Below, piece by piece: positions 48,993-58,977 of a DNA stretch of 64,000 nt (its first letter is position 1; each line of letters opens with the position of its first letter). A model generated the notes under the pieces. The model saw only the letters and a program-made list of their open reading frames with translations. It ran no database searches and was not told the DNA's origin. The stretch is from CALMAK01 sp964392265 (GTDB lineage: Bacteria; Patescibacteriota; Saccharimonadia; Saccharimonadales; Saccharimonadaceae): NCBI GenBank assembly GCA_964392265.1, contig CAYMOS010000004.1, positions 124,001-188,000 of the forward strand, given 5' to 3'. Made by a program: the position numbers and the translations under genes.

Positions 48993-50483
48993 CTATTTTG
49001 CAAATTCAATTGCGCGGGTTTCACGAATGACATTGACCTTGATAGTGCCTGGATACTGCATCGTGCTTTCGATCTTGGTTGCAATATCACGCGCTAGCTT
49101 GATCGCGCTGAGGTCATCAACTGATTTATTGTTGACCATGACGCGGACTTCACGACCGGCGCTAATCGCGTAGGCCTTATCAATACCATTGAAACTCGTT
49201 GCAATGTTCTCAAGATCACGCATACGCTCGGCAAAGTTCTCGGCACTGATGTTACGAGCACCTGGACGGGCAGCTGATACTGCATCAACCACACGGACCA
49301 CCAATGCCTCTGGTGTCGTTGCCTCAATATCATCATGATGCGCCTCAATGGCGTGGACAATTGCCTCGGACATGCCATTTTTGCGCGCTAATTCTGCGCC
49401 AATGTGGTGATGCTTGCCCTCAATCTTGTGCGTGACCGCCTTGCCCACATCATGGAGCAGCGTCGCAATCTTGGTCGTACGTACATCAGCCCCTACTTCT
49501 TCAGCAATCATACCGGCAATGTGTGCCATCTCAGTACTATGCATGAGGACGTTCTGTCCGTAACTCGTACGGTATTTTAGTTCACCGAGCAAGCGCAGCA
49601 TCTCTTTTGGAATACCGACGACACCAACCTCACGAGCTGCATCTTCACCAGCCCGAACAACTTCTTTTTCAATCTGCTTTTCAGCCTTCGCAAATACCTC
49701 TTCGATGCGACCCGGATGGATACGTCCATCCTTCATGAGCATCTCTAGGCCCAATCGAGCGACCTGGCGGCGAATCGGATCAAAGCTAGAAAGGATGACC
49801 ATGCCCGGCGTATCGTCAACCAGAAAGTCAACACCGGTCGCCCGCTGCATTGCCTGGATATTACGGCCCTCTTTACCGATGATACGACCCTTCATCTCAT
49901 CATCGGTCAGTTTGACTGCCGTCACCGTCCGTTCAGCAGTTACTTCACTGCTCATACGCTCCATGGCACTGACAAGAATCTCCTGGGCGCGCTCTTCGGC
50001 ATCATCGGCCGCCTCGCGCTGTAGTTTTGCAACCAAACCAGTAAGGTCATTTTTGATGTCACGCTCGGTCATCTGCATAAGCTTTTCGGCGGCATCTTTC
50101 TTCTTGAGGCCGGCAATCTTTTCAAGCTTCTCTTGTTGACGCGTGCGGATTTCACGAATCTCGTTCTTGAGGCTCTCTACCTCATCTTCCTGAACACGCA
50201 ACTTCTCAGCACGCTTGTCCAACTCATCCAGTTTACGATCGAGAGACTGCTCACGATCCGCCAGACGATCCTCGGTCTTTTTTAGTTCTTTGCGGCGATC
50301 ATTTTCGATTTGCAAGGCCTCATCCTTGGCCTTCAAAACAATATCGCTGGCCTTCGATTTAGCCGCTGCAATCTCACGGTCGATTTTATTTTTACCATTT
50401 ACCTGGCGAGTATGCTGATATCCAGCAAAGCCACCTGCCCCAAGTGCCAAGCCAACAAGAGCAGTGATTACTATCTCTATCAT
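48993..50483 (-). CDS. rny: Ribonuclease Y
   Basis: Membrane-tethered endonuclease for mRNA turnover. 496 residues: one N-terminal helix, a coiled coil (about 35-130), a KH domain (GRIIGKEGRN, 199-208), an HD domain (LLHDVGKA, H344-D345) and a C-terminal domain. AAAGGA precedes the ATG. The 214 bases to the next gene hold a leader with TATAAG and TATGAT boxes and nothing else obvious. Confidence 0.95.
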   Translation of the reverse strand: MIEIVITALVGLALGAGGFAGYQHTRQVNGKNKIDREIAAAKSKASDIVLKAKDEALQIENDRRKELKKTEDRLADREQSLDRKLDELDKRAEKLRVQEDEVESLKNEIREIRTRQQEKLEKIAGLKKKDAAEKLMQMTERDIKNDLTGLVAKLQREAADDAEERAQEILVSAMERMSSEVTAERTVTAVKLTDDEMKGRIIGKEGRNIQAMQRATGVDFLVDDTPGMVILSSFDPIRRQVARLGLEMLMKDGRIHPGRIEEVFAKAEKQIEKEVVRAGEDAAREVGVVGIPKEMLRLLGELKYRTSYGQNVLMHSTEMAHIAGMIAEEVGADVRTTKIATLLHDVGKAVTHKIEGKHHHIGAELARKNGMSEAIVHAIEAHHDDIEATTPEALVVRVVDAVSAARPGARNISAENFAERMRDLENIATSFNGIDKAYAISAGREVRVMVNNKSVDDLSAIKLARDIATKIESTMQYPGTIKVNVIRETRAIEFAK

Positions 50484-50697
50484 ATTCTGTCCTTTCTTCG
50501 GCGCCTGAAAAACGACAAAAGACCTGGCAACTTAATCCTGGTACTGCACCCCTTCGAACTGTCTGCTAGTCGTCATTACGCTTTGTCTGCGCCATTCTTA
50601 GAAAATTACGGTAATCAAAAAACTATTTCTTATAGTCTCTATTTATCATACGCTACCAAACGCGGCAGCACAAACAGTTGATTACCAGAACCTTCCG

Positions 50698-51129
50698 TCA
50701 GGTACGTCGGCTGTGAATGGTCTTATGATCATTCTTGGCCTCAACCATATACTGCAATGTCCAGCTCAGCTGATCGTCTCCCTCGTCATAATAATACGCA
50801 TCTTGCCCTGCAGATGGCGCCGTACAGACAATTGAGTTAGTCGATCCATTTGGTGCTTTTAATATCTCTGGGTCAATCCCCTTTAAAGTACTCGAAGCAA
50901 CTGTTGCTGCCGGCGCAGTCAAGTCAGCACATGCAGGATATTCACCGTGTGCCTCATAATACTTTTCCAAGGCCTCGGCGATAATAGTGACACGCACTTC
51001 GCGAGTACTATCACGTGAATCGCGCTGGACCGCCCAAAAGCTGATTGAACCGACCGTGATGAGAATGCCGATAATAATGATAGCGGTCGCCACTTCTACT
51101 AGCGTAAACCCGTGCGAGTATTTGCCCAT
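50698..51129 (-). CDS. Type IV prepilin-like protein
   Basis: 143 residues. MGKYSHGFTLVEVATAIIIIGILITVGSISFW is a prepilin signal with glutamate +5, then DSRDSTREVRVTIIAEALEKYYEAHGEYP and a small domain with two cysteines (YPACAD, IVCTAP). TAGCAT ends seven bases before the ATG. A single gene, apart from the other prepilins. Confidence 0.87.
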   Translation of the reverse strand: MGKYSHGFTLVEVATAIIIIGILITVGSISFWAVQRDSRDSTREVRVTIIAEALEKYYEAHGEYPACADLTAPAATVASSTLKGIDPEILKAPNGSTNSIVCTAPSAGQDAYYYDEGDDQLSWTLQYMVEAKNDHKTIHSRRT

Positions 51130-51177
51130 ACCTCTTATGCTACGGTCTTTGCCGCAGCCATGTCAAGCAGGAAAAAA

Positions 51178-51570
51178 CTATTTTTTAGGGGTAGTGATAC
51201 GAGCAGGCGCTCCATAGAGAGGCTTAGCCAGGTGCTCATCCTCGCCTCGCTGCAACCGCACATAGGCACGCTCGACCCAATCCTCATCGACCTCGGTGAT
51301 GATTGGTAACTCTTTTGCCTGAGCAATTGTATTCGCAACGGTCATTCCTATCCTCAACCCTGTAAAGCTACCAGGCCCACGAAAGACAGCAATCCCGCCC
51401 AGCTCGCTCAGGCTCATTGTCGATGCGGATAAAGCTTCCTCAATATAACCCAAAAGATTCTTGGCCAGTGAGCGACCAGCCTCCCAAGTGTATTCATCCC
51501 ACGTATCATCATGCACGCAAATGATACAACACACTGGGGTTGAAGTGTCTAAAAATAAATAGTTTGTCAT
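51178..51570 (-). CDS. tsaB: tRNA threonylcarbamoyladenosine protein TsaB, short form
   Basis: TsaB scaffolds TsaD in making t6A37 in tRNAs that read ANN codons. 130 residues, against ~230 in E. coli: LFLDTSTPVCCIICV, then GGIAVFRGPGSFTGLRIGMTVANTIAQ, the family's central motif, are intact. The C-terminal subdomain is reduced to about 45 residues. Overlaps tsaE by four bases. tsaD is not in this window. Confidence 0.88.
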   Translation of the reverse strand: MTNYLFLDTSTPVCCIICVHDDTWDEYTWEAGRSLAKNLLGYIEEALSASTMSLSELGGIAVFRGPGSFTGLRIGMTVANTIAQAKELPIITEVDEDWVERAYVRLQRGEDEHLAKPLYGAPARITTPKK

Positions 51571-51995
51571 ACCGCTATCCCTTCAATGATAACTCGGCGC
51601 ATCGTCTCTGCCGTTGGCGTAATACAGATACGGATGTGGTTGTCCGCCAGAACATTCGCAACGATTTCTGCCCATTCCACAATCGTCACGACCGTCGTGT
51701 CATGCATCACCTCGGCAAGCTCATCAGCCATAATACCTGGATCATGAAGGCGATAAAAATCGTAATGCGCTAATCTCAATCCGTCACGACCTGCGTCATA
51801 GGTTCGACTAATTGTAAAACTGGGGCTTTGCACATCTTCGTCAACTCCCAGACCCTGTGCAATACCCTTAGTAAGCGTCGTCTTACCCGCGCCAATATCG
51901 CCAATCAACTCAATCACTTCACCGCCCTTCAGGCGTTCGCCGATTGCCTTACCGAGATCACGCATAGCCGATTCTGATGGTACATCTTTTTCCAT
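51567..51995 (-). CDS. tsaE: tRNA threonylcarbamoyladenosine ATPase TsaE
   Basis: 142 residues. P-loop GDIGAGKTTLTK, SPSFTISRTY, HYDFYRLHDP and IVEWAE are the TsaE motifs. It drives release of the TsaB-TsaD complex. TACAAT ends seven bases before the ATG. First gene of the tsaE-tsaB pair. Confidence 0.95.
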   Translation of the reverse strand: MEKDVPSESAMRDLGKAIGERLKGGEVIELIGDIGAGKTTLTKGIAQGLGVDEDVQSPSFTISRTYDAGRDGLRLAHYDFYRLHDPGIMADELAEVMHDTTVVTIVEWAEIVANVLADNHIRICITPTAETMRRVIIEGIAV

Positions 51996-52088
51996 TCCTT
52001 TTATTGTACTATGGACCTCTCTATAAAATACAGATTAGGGGGCCTCTATGTTTTTTCTTTATTTAAGATACAATAGAACGTAAGCATT

Positions 52089-53873
52089 ATGCGTATTTCT
52101 GATGCCATCATCGAAAAAATCCTAACAAAGGGAAATCTTGCAACCGTCGAACGGATTGCTTCTCTTAAGGATGAGGCGAAAAAGTCAAAACGACCACTTC
52201 AACAACTTGTCACCGAACAGCAAATCATCAGTACGACCGACCTTATCAAAGCATATGCTGACAACGTTGGTATTCCCTACATCGAACTTGATGCTAAAGG
52301 TATCCCACCCGAGGTTCTTAATAAAATTCCTGAACGTGTTGCCCGGCAGTATAATGCCGTTCTCTTTAAGATCGACGAGGACGGCACCCATCACCTCGCC
52401 ATTGAAGACCCAGATGACGTCCTGGCGGTTAACTTCCTCGAAAAAGAAATCGGCGAGAACACGAAGATTTACATTGCCCCCCGCAACAATATCATCGATG
52501 CCCTCGAAAATTATCGTGGCGACGTTAACGCTGAACTAAAAGAGGTCATTGATATCCAAAGGGAAGACAATACTGCTAATCAGGATGTTTCCGAGGCTGA
52601 AATCGCCGAAGATTCACCAATTGCCCAAACCGTCAACCTCCTTATTGAATACGCCATCAAGAGTAATGCCAGCGACATCCATATTGAACCGCGAGAGGAA
52701 TATGTCCAAATTAGATACCGTATCGATGGTGTCCTAAAAGAAGTGAATCGCCTCCCGAAAAATGTTCTGGGTGCCCTGGTCAGCCGCGTGAAGATTCTCT
52801 CGAATCTTAAGATTGATGAGCGGCGCGTTCCTCAAGATGGTCGATTCAAAATTCGTGTTGGCGGTAAACAGTTTGCGCTTCGCGTTAGCACCCTGCCTAT
52901 TACTGATGGCGAAAAGATTGTCATGCGTATCCTCGATGAAAGTAACCGATCAGTCACCTTGGGTGATCTTGGCTACTGGGGACACTCTATCACCACCATG
53001 AATGACGCCATCGCTCAGCCGAACGGCATGATTCTCGTTACCGGCCCGACGGGTAGCGGTAAATCGACCAGCCTTTTTAGCGCACTCTCCTTCCTTAATA
53101 CCCCTGACGTCAATATTTCCACCATTGAAGACCCTGTCGAATACAAAATTCCTGGCGTTAACCAGACGCAAACGAATTCAAAGGCTGGTATGACATTTGC
53201 GAACGGCCTCCGCGCCCTGCTACGTCAAGACCCGAATATTATCATGGTCGGTGAGATCCGCGACAGTGAAACAGCTAACCTAGGCATCCAGGCGGCTCTA
53301 ACGGGACATTTGGTATTCAGCACGCTTCACACCAATAACGCCGCAACCGCACTCCCTCGCTTGCTTGATATGGATATCGAGCCCTTCTTGATCGCAAGTA
53401 CCGTCAAGGCAATTGTTGGGCAGCGCCTCGTTCGCCGTCTTTCTCACACGAGTCGCATCAGCTACACTCCTTCTGATGAAGAAAAAGCAGCCGTCTTGCG
53501 CCTCTTTGGCCTTACTGAAGGTCAGTCGTTTGCCCGCATCCATGAACTAGAGAAACAGGCCGCTGCCGCCGGTATTGGAGGGGATGCTCCTCTTAGTACC
53601 GACGAGAATGGTATTAAAACGCTCTGGAAGGCCGATACCGAAGATAACGACGCAGCGGCACATGGAGGCTTTCGTGGACGTATCGGTATTTATGAGGTTC
53701 TCGGTAACTCACAAGCTATCCAAAAGCTGATTGTTGGTAACGCTACCAGTAGTCAGATTCAAGATCAGGCCGTATCGGAAGGCATGATGACGATGCAGCT
53801 AGATGGCATCATCAAAGCCCTAAGGGGCGACACAACAATCGAGGAAGTTCTCCGCGTCACGAGGGAACAATAA
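52089..53873 (+). CDS. pilB: Type IV pilus assembly ATPase PilB
   Basis: 594 residues. An MshEN/T2SSE N-domain (about 1-150), a linker, then the hexameric ATPase: Walker A GPTGSGKST (near 318-326), Asp box, Walker B IIMVGEIRDSET, His box LVFSTLHTNNA. The zinc-binding cysteines common in PilB are not evident. It powers pilus extension. TACAAT is 14 bases before the ATG. Six bases separate its stop from pilC. No PilT retraction ATPase is seen in the window. Confidence 0.94.
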   Translation: MRISDAIIEKILTKGNLATVERIASLKDEAKKSKRPLQQLVTEQQIISTTDLIKAYADNVGIPYIELDAKGIPPEVLNKIPERVARQYNAVLFKIDEDGTHHLAIEDPDDVLAVNFLEKEIGENTKIYIAPRNNIIDALENYRGDVNAELKEVIDIQREDNTANQDVSEAEIAEDSPIAQTVNLLIEYAIKSNASDIHIEPREEYVQIRYRIDGVLKEVNRLPKNVLGALVSRVKILSNLKIDERRVPQDGRFKIRVGGKQFALRVSTLPITDGEKIVMRILDESNRSVTLGDLGYWGHSITTMNDAIAQPNGMILVTGPTGSGKSTSLFSALSFLNTPDVNISTIEDPVEYKIPGVNQTQTNSKAGMTFANGLRALLRQDPNIIMVGEIRDSETANLGIQAALTGHLVFSTLHTNNAATALPRLLDMDIEPFLIASTVKAIVGQRLVRRLSHTSRISYTPSDEEKAAVLRLFGLTEGQSFARIHELEKQAAAAGIGGDAPLSTDENGIKTLWKADTEDNDAAAHGGFRGRIGIYEVLGNSQAIQKLIVGNATSSQIQDQAVSEGMMTMQLDGIIKALRGDTTIEEVLRVTREQ

Positions 53874-53879
53874 TGCATC

Positions 53880-55103
53880 ATGCCTAAGTTTTCCTATATT
53901 GCAACTGACCCTCATGGCAAAGTCGTTGACGGAACCGTCGACATGACCGATCGATCTGTCGTTATCGCTGCCCTCATCAAACAAGATCTTCGACCGATAT
54001 CTGTACGCGAGGGCACGAAGACGAACGCCTTGTCAAAATCGCTCTTTAGTAGCAACAAAGTCAAGAGTGATTCCCTCGTCATGTTTACCCGTCAGTTAAG
54101 CGCCATGGTAGGAGCGGGCGTACCCTTACTACGAGCTCTGGGATCACTTGAAGCACACAGCGAAAGCCCCGCTTTAAAAAAGATTCTCGCCGATATCATC
54201 AAAGATGTCGAGGGTGGCTCTCCCTTAGCTGATGCCCTCGAAAAACACAAAGGCACCTTTAGTGATGTCTATGTCAATATGGTACGTGCCGGTGAGGCAG
54301 CCGGTATCCTTGATGACATCCTCAAACGGCTTGCCATGCAGCAAGAAAAAAGCGCCTCAATGCGCAAAAAAATCAAAAGTGCCATGACCTACCCAATGGT
54401 GCTCGTTTTTATCACGATTGGTGCGTTTTTTGGGTTGATGATCTTTGTGATTCCCCAAATTGGTAAAATCATCAAAGATATGGGTGGCGAAGATGCCGAA
54501 TTACCCCTCCTTACCAATATCATGCTGGGTATTAGTTCGGGTATCATTAGTTATTGGTACATCGTTCTACCGATTATTGGTGCGATTGTCTACGGTATCC
54601 TCCGCTATATCAAGACACCGGCGGGTAAAAAACGATTTCACACACTCGTTCTTAAACTGCCTGGAGTTGGAGGCATTATTAAAAAGGTAGCAGTGGCCCG
54701 CTTTACTCGCACCTTCTCTGCCCTGATGGGTGCGGGCGTCGCAGTTCTCGAGGCCCTATCGGTCACTTCACGAGCAGTAGGTAATAGTGTGTATGAAGAA
54801 GCGATTATAGATGCAGCCGAGCGGGTAAAAAACGGCAAACCACTCTCCGAGATTATAGAAGACAACCCTCTCTTTCCCGCTATCGTTGCACAAATGCTCT
54901 CGGTCGGTGAAGAGACCGGTCAAACCGACACCGTCCTCGTGAAAGTAGCAGATTTTTACGAAGAAGAAGTTGATGTCGCCATCGACGGTATCAGCTCAAT
55001 CATCGAACCAGTCATGATTGTCTTCATGGGAAGTATGGTGGGCGTGATTGCCGCCAGCGTCATGATGCCAATTGCAGGGCTTTCTAAAAGTATTAAAGCT
55101 TAA
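53880..55103 (+). CDS. pilC: Type IV pilus inner-membrane platform protein PilC
   Basis: 407 residues with two GspF domains: FTRQLSAMVGAGVPLLRALGSLEAHSE (first) and FTRTFSALMGAGVAVLEALSVTS (second), three helices (about 175-200, 220-245, 378-400). It forms the rotor platform above PilB. It follows pilB by six bases. Confidence 0.94.
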   Translation: MPKFSYIATDPHGKVVDGTVDMTDRSVVIAALIKQDLRPISVREGTKTNALSKSLFSSNKVKSDSLVMFTRQLSAMVGAGVPLLRALGSLEAHSESPALKKILADIIKDVEGGSPLADALEKHKGTFSDVYVNMVRAGEAAGILDDILKRLAMQQEKSASMRKKIKSAMTYPMVLVFITIGAFFGLMIFVIPQIGKIIKDMGGEDAELPLLTNIMLGISSGIISYWYIVLPIIGAIVYGILRYIKTPAGKKRFHTLVLKLPGVGGIIKKVAVARFTRTFSALMGAGVAVLEALSVTSRAVGNSVYEEAIIDAAERVKNGKPLSEIIEDNPLFPAIVAQMLSVGEETGQTDTVLVKVADFYEEEVDVAIDGISSIIEPVMIVFMGSMVGVIAASVMMPIAGLSKSIKA

Positions 55104-55163
55104 TTTACCCCTATTTTGCCTAATATGGTTATGGTATAATTTGTATAAACAACAAGTGGGCAC

Positions 55164-56219
55164 ATGGCAAAATTATTCTATAAAGACAGGCCGATCATTG
55201 GCATAGATATTAGCAACACCGGGATTAAGGTGATGGCTATTGATGCCAAACGTTGGTTAGTACTAGGATATGGATCGGTCGATCTCGAGCCCGCCAAGGT
55301 TAAAGAGGCATTCGAAGGTGACGGCGCATATCTCGTTAGCCACCTCTCAACCCTCCTCAAAGAAAAGATCGTTGGCACACTTCCTAGTAATCATGCTATC
55401 ATTGGCCTTCCTACGTCTCGGACTTACTCCCGCACCTTTACCGTCCCGACAACCGTCGAAAAAGTACTGCATGACGCCGTTCTCACTGAGGCCGACCAAT
55501 ACATTCCTATCCCTTCAAATGCACTCTATATCGACCACGAGATCATTGAACGGGACAAGGATAATTTGACCGTCCTTATGAGCGCAGTCAGTCAACCGGT
55601 CGTTGATAGTATCCTACATGTCGTCAACGAGGCTGGCCTGCGTCCCATTCTTATCGAGCCAAGTATTAGCGCGGTAGCACGCCTCTTAGCAGCAACCGAA
55701 GACGGACACTTGCCTACGGTTATCGTCGATATTGGCCCTGCCGGCACTGATATCGCTATTCTTGACGGCGAGGTCATTCGCGTCACAGGTAGCGTTGCAG
55801 TCGGTGGCAACACCTTGACGCTCGCCATCGCCAAGAAGCTAAATATCTCATTAGAGAATGCCCATCAGCTAAAAGTCCTAAATGGCCTCGGCGCAGGACC
55901 AAGGCAGCAGAAACTTGTTAGCGCCCTCGAACCCAGTTTAGAGCGAATCGCCACCGAGGTTCAAAAAATCATGCGTTACTATAATGAACGTATTAGTAAA
56001 GATCACAAACTCGAACAATTGCTTGTTGTTGGCAGCGGTAGTAATGTTCCTGGTATTGGTGAATATTTTACCGATAAACTCGTCATGCCAGCTCGTGTCG
56101 CCAGCCCCTGGCAGCGCCTTGATTTCGGCAAACTCCCTGAGCCCGCTCGGCAATTCCGACCGCGTTATATCACGGTTGCCGGACTCGCAATTGTTAATCC
56201 TGAGGAGGCACGCAAATGA
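55164..56219 (+). CDS. pilM: Type IV pilus assembly protein PilM
   Basis: 351 residues, an actin-like fold: IGIDISNTGIKVMAI, IIGLPTSRTYSRTF, VIVDIGPAGTDIAIL and LLVVGSGSNVPGIGEYF form the ATP-site blocks. It organises PilN and PilO at the inner membrane. A TATAAT box at 55135-55140 gives a leader of about 20 bases. First gene of a second pil operon; overlaps pilN by four bases. Confidence 0.92.
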   Translation: MAKLFYKDRPIIGIDISNTGIKVMAIDAKRWLVLGYGSVDLEPAKVKEAFEGDGAYLVSHLSTLLKEKIVGTLPSNHAIIGLPTSRTYSRTFTVPTTVEKVLHDAVLTEADQYIPIPSNALYIDHEIIERDKDNLTVLMSAVSQPVVDSILHVVNEAGLRPILIEPSISAVARLLAATEDGHLPTVIVDIGPAGTDIAILDGEVIRVTGSVAVGGNTLTLAIAKKLNISLENAHQLKVLNGLGAGPRQQKLVSALEPSLERIATEVQKIMRYYNERISKDHKLEQLLVVGSGSNVPGIGEYFTDKLVMPARVASPWQRLDFGKLPEPARQFRPRYITVAGLAIVNPEEARK

Positions 56220-56770
56220 TCAACCTCCTTCCCCGAGAGCAACAAAAAGAAATCCGCGCGGCGCACACCAATACTCTTTTGCTACGTTACCTCATTCTCT
56301 TAGTAGGAGCTCTTTTGTTCCTCTTCTTTGCCATGGTTGTGACTTATTTCTCACTTAATACAACTGCGAGGCAGGCTGACGACACCAAGGCTCAAAACGA
56401 ACGAGCGGCTACAGGGTACCGCGAAACTCAAGCCGTCGCAACTGTCCTACGATCCGAGTTATCGGTGGCCAAATCACTCTTTGAAAACGAAATTCGTTAC
56501 TCTAAAGTATTCGTGCGTCTCTCGGCCCTTCTTCCCGAAGGGACCGCTCTTGATAGCCTTGAGATCGATGAAACCGCCTTCACCGCCCCAGTGAAATTGG
56601 CGGTAAATATCAAGGGCGAGCAAGAAGCAAGACGCTTGCAGGAAAGCTTCAGCGCCTCCCCTTACCTGTCAAATGTATCGATGGGTCGCGTTACGACCAA
56701 CAGTAACGGTCAAACCTATCCCTACACCGTAGAACTGCTTTTTACTCTCAATAGGAGCATCGCTCAATGA
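56216..56770 (+). CDS. pilN: Type IV pilus assembly protein PilN
   Basis: 184 residues. MINLLPREQQKEIRAAH is the PilM-binding INLLP peptide, then one helix (about 22-46), a coiled coil, and a ferredoxin-like periplasmic-type domain (ALDSLEIDETAFTAPVKLAVNIKGEQEARRLQESF). Coupled on both sides by ATGA overlaps. Confidence 0.9.
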   Translation: MINLLPREQQKEIRAAHTNTLLLRYLILLVGALLFLFFAMVVTYFSLNTTARQADDTKAQNERAATGYRETQAVATVLRSELSVAKSLFENEIRYSKVFVRLSALLPEGTALDSLEIDETAFTAPVKLAVNIKGEQEARRLQESFSASPYLSNVSMGRVTTNSNGQTYPYTVELLFTLNRSIAQ

Positions 56771-57357
56771 AAACACTGAATGCCATTAAATTTCGCTTGA
56801 TGCTCATTGTCAGTATGGCAATCCTCGTCCTGATTATTATCGGGGTTTTCATTTTTGGCTACCGTTACCTACAAACTGTCGGCGAAGAAACAGCAAAGCG
56901 CCAAGCAGATGCCGCTGCGAGCGAAGACAGTATCAGCAATCTCAAGCTTCTGCAAATCCAATTAGGCAAACTGGAGGGTCTTAATGAAAAACTAGCTGGT
57001 TTACGAACCGCCAGTTCCCTGCCGCAATTTGACACCGAAAAAAGTCTTCGTACTATTGCTGCTCAGCTTGGATTACCCATCAAAGACATTACATTTGTTG
57101 ATGATACTGCCTCTGAAGCAGCCACTCAACCATCGTCTGGTACTGGCACTACCAAACCATCTCAAGCAACAGGAAAAAATTCAAAAATCTCATTCCAATT
57201 TGAACGCTCATTGTCATACAGTGAACTAATTCGTTTTCTTGATGCAATTGAAACAAGCACACCGAAACTTACTATCAAAGGCGTAGGGCTGCCGAGCGGA
57301 TCATCACGCGGATCAATTGATCCCGGCACGCTAACGCTAGAACTGGCAACAATGTAG
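56767..57357 (+). CDS. pilO: PilO-like pilus assembly protein
   Basis: 196 residues: one helix (about 10-36), a coiled coil, and a small C-terminal domain (SFQFERSLSYSELIRFLDAIETSTPKLTIKGVGL). The position after pilN and the topology match PilO, which pairs with PilN; sequence similarity is low. A Ser/Thr/Gly-rich insert lies near residues 120-136. Confidence 0.8.
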   Translation: MKTLNAIKFRLMLIVSMAILVLIIIGVFIFGYRYLQTVGEETAKRQADAAASEDSISNLKLLQIQLGKLEGLNEKLAGLRTASSLPQFDTEKSLRTIAAQLGLPIKDITFVDDTASEAATQPSSGTGTTKPSQATGKNSKISFQFERSLSYSELIRFLDAIETSTPKLTIKGVGLPSGSSRGSIDPGTLTLELATM

Positions 57358-57363
57358 GAGATA

Positions 57364-57678
57364 ATGATGGCAACGAAGAAACCCCAGAAGAAAACCAAGA
57401 CGCCAGTCAAGAAACCGACGATGTCGATAGCAGATTTTTTTAGTCGCTTTCATGCGGTCATCTTCTTTGTAGTTGTCTGTGGCAGCTTGACCGCCATGGT
57501 GTATATGCTAAACTCCGTCATTACCACCTCCTCAGCCCCGGCTGACTACCGGCCGCCTTCAACCAGTGCATCATTTGACACCAAGACGATCGATCAAGTC
57601 GAGCAGCTTCGCGGTCTTGATGAGGCGCCCGGCCCTTTCGCGTTACCCAGTGGTCGTAATGATCCATTCCCGCAATAG
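57364..57678 (+). CDS. Small single-helix protein of the pil operon
   Basis: 104 residues. A very basic start (KKPQKKTKTPVKKP), one helix (about 34-55), and a proline-rich outside tail ending in FALPSGRNDPFPQ. It occupies the place of PilP, but PilP's domain is missing; the NDPFPQ end resembles a short partner-binding peptide. AGGAG precedes the start; an in-frame ATG at 57367 is equally likely. Confidence 0.75.
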   Translation: MMATKKPQKKTKTPVKKPTMSIADFFSRFHAVIFFVVVCGSLTAMVYMLNSVITTSSAPADYRPPSTSASFDTKTIDQVEQLRGLDEAPGPFALPSGRNDPFPQ

Positions 57679-57719
57679 GCCTCTTTGACTACTCATGAAA
57701 AACCGCTTATACTAACACT

Positions 57720-58307
57720 ATGTTACTCCTCGGCAAACGACTACTTGGGACCCCAGTTATGAGCCTTCAGGTTGGCGTAAAAGTCGCCGAGACTGTAGAG
57801 CCCGTCATTGATCCACGCAACCTGATGGTAATTGCGTACGAAGTCGATGGACCCTTGCTGGAAAATCGGCCCCAGTTTATTAGAATTGCTGATATCCGAG
57901 AGCTAAGTGATATTGGCATGATTATCGATAGTAGTGACGAGCTAGTAGGCGAAGATGATGTTATCAAGCTAAAAGAAGTTCGTGATATGAACTTCCAGCT
58001 GATCGGCATCAGGGTCATTGATGATCGCGGGAAGAAATTAGGCAAAGTCGAAGATTATACGATTGATACCGACAGCTTCGTCATCCAGCAACTATCAGTA
58101 CGTGGCGGGATGATGAGCAGCCTCTCAAGCACCGGACACGTCATCCACCGATCGCAAATTGTTGAAATCAGTGATACGACAATCACCGTCAAAAGTGCTG
58201 AGAAAAAACTCACCTCCCTCAACACCACTGGCGAGATTCACCGTACCTACACAAACCCTTTCCGCAAACCAGCCGAGCCACAGCCAGAGACAACAACAAC
58301 TGATTAG
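57720..58307 (+). CDS. PRC-barrel domain protein
   Basis: 195 residues, two PRC-barrel-like halves: LLGKRLLGTPVMSLQVGVKVAE and LIGIRVIDDRGKKLGKVEDYTIDTDSFVIQQLSV. PRC-barrels bind RNA or partner proteins and occur in RimM and photosynthetic proteins. The tail is a proline/threonine-rich linker. TATACT ends six bases before the ATG. Overlaps convergent recX by four bases. Confidence 0.85.
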   Translation: MLLLGKRLLGTPVMSLQVGVKVAETVEPVIDPRNLMVIAYEVDGPLLENRPQFIRIADIRELSDIGMIIDSSDELVGEDDVIKLKEVRDMNFQLIGIRVIDDRGKKLGKVEDYTIDTDSFVIQQLSVRGGMMSSLSSTGHVIHRSQIVEISDTTITVKSAEKKLTSLNTTGEIHRTYTNPFRKPAEPQPETTTTD

Positions 58308-58954
58308 TCGCTCTCCTCAAGCGCCGATTTGATATCATCATAACGAAAGCCCTGTCGGGCAAGATACTGCATCAATTTTTGTTGATCGGGGTATTTTGAC
58401 CGTTTTTTTGCAATTACTTTCGCAAGTTCGTCTTGGTCATTACGTCCACTTTCAGACAGCACGGTCGCAATCACCGCAGTGTCGATACCTTTTACCTGTA
58501 ATTCAGCCTGTAGCTTGCGACGACTCGCACCCTTAGTTTGGTTTCGATGCTCTACCCAATATTGGGCAAATTTCTCGTCGTCAATATAGCCCTTTTCAAC
58601 CAATCGATCATAGACTCGATCAGCTACGGATTGACTAACACCCTCTCTTTCTTTGATCTCGCCCGTCCGCCTTTGCTTATACTTGGTGGTGCGCGTTTTT
58701 CGGTAGAGATAATCACGTACTTCACGGGCACTGTGCGGTCTGAGGAGGCAATATTCCAATGTACGAGCGTATAGCTTACCAAAGGTTGATTCCGTCTCGA
58801 GACTCACCAGAAGCGCTTCATCAATCTCGCTTCCCACCTTGATGCCCAAGTCGACCACTTGTGCAACGGTCAGACTCAGTCTATAGGCACCATCAATTGC
58901 GACGTTCACCCTGTCAGGGTTGCGAACTTGTGCCGACAGGCTAGTTATCTTCAT
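58304..58954 (-). CDS. recX: Regulatory protein RecX
   Basis: 216 residues. RPHSAREVRDYLYRK, VADRVYDRLVEKGYIDDEKFAQYWVEHR, ASRRKLQAELQVKGID and YLARQGFRYDDIKSAL are RecX three-helix repeats. RecX binds RecA filaments and limits their growth. recA lies nearby at 60044, not adjacent. TATACT ends seven bases before the ATG and shares bases with the divergent -10 box. Confidence 0.9.
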   Translation of the reverse strand: MKITSLSAQVRNPDRVNVAIDGAYRLSLTVAQVVDLGIKVGSEIDEALLVSLETESTFGKLYARTLEYCLLRPHSAREVRDYLYRKTRTTKYKQRRTGEIKEREGVSQSVADRVYDRLVEKGYIDDEKFAQYWVEHRNQTKGASRRKLQAELQVKGIDTAVIATVLSESGRNDQDELAKVIAKKRSKYPDQQKLMQYLARQGFRYDDIKSALEESD

Positions 58955-58961
58955 AGAGTTT

Positions 58962-58971
58962 AGTATACACT
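58962..58971. promoter_or_regulatory. Overlapping divergent -10 boxes of recX and its neighbour
   Basis: TATACT on the minus strand (58967-58962) overlaps TACACT on the plus strand (58966-58971) by two bases. Only one polymerase can bind at a time, so the two genes may be inversely expressed. Confidence 0.5.
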
Positions 58972-58977
58972 AGGGAT

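Noticed and set aside
52089..58307. General secretion (type II) system instead of pilus
   Set aside because: PilM/PilN with the INLLP peptide and pilin-type N-termini point to a type IV pilus, and no outer-membrane secretin gene is present.
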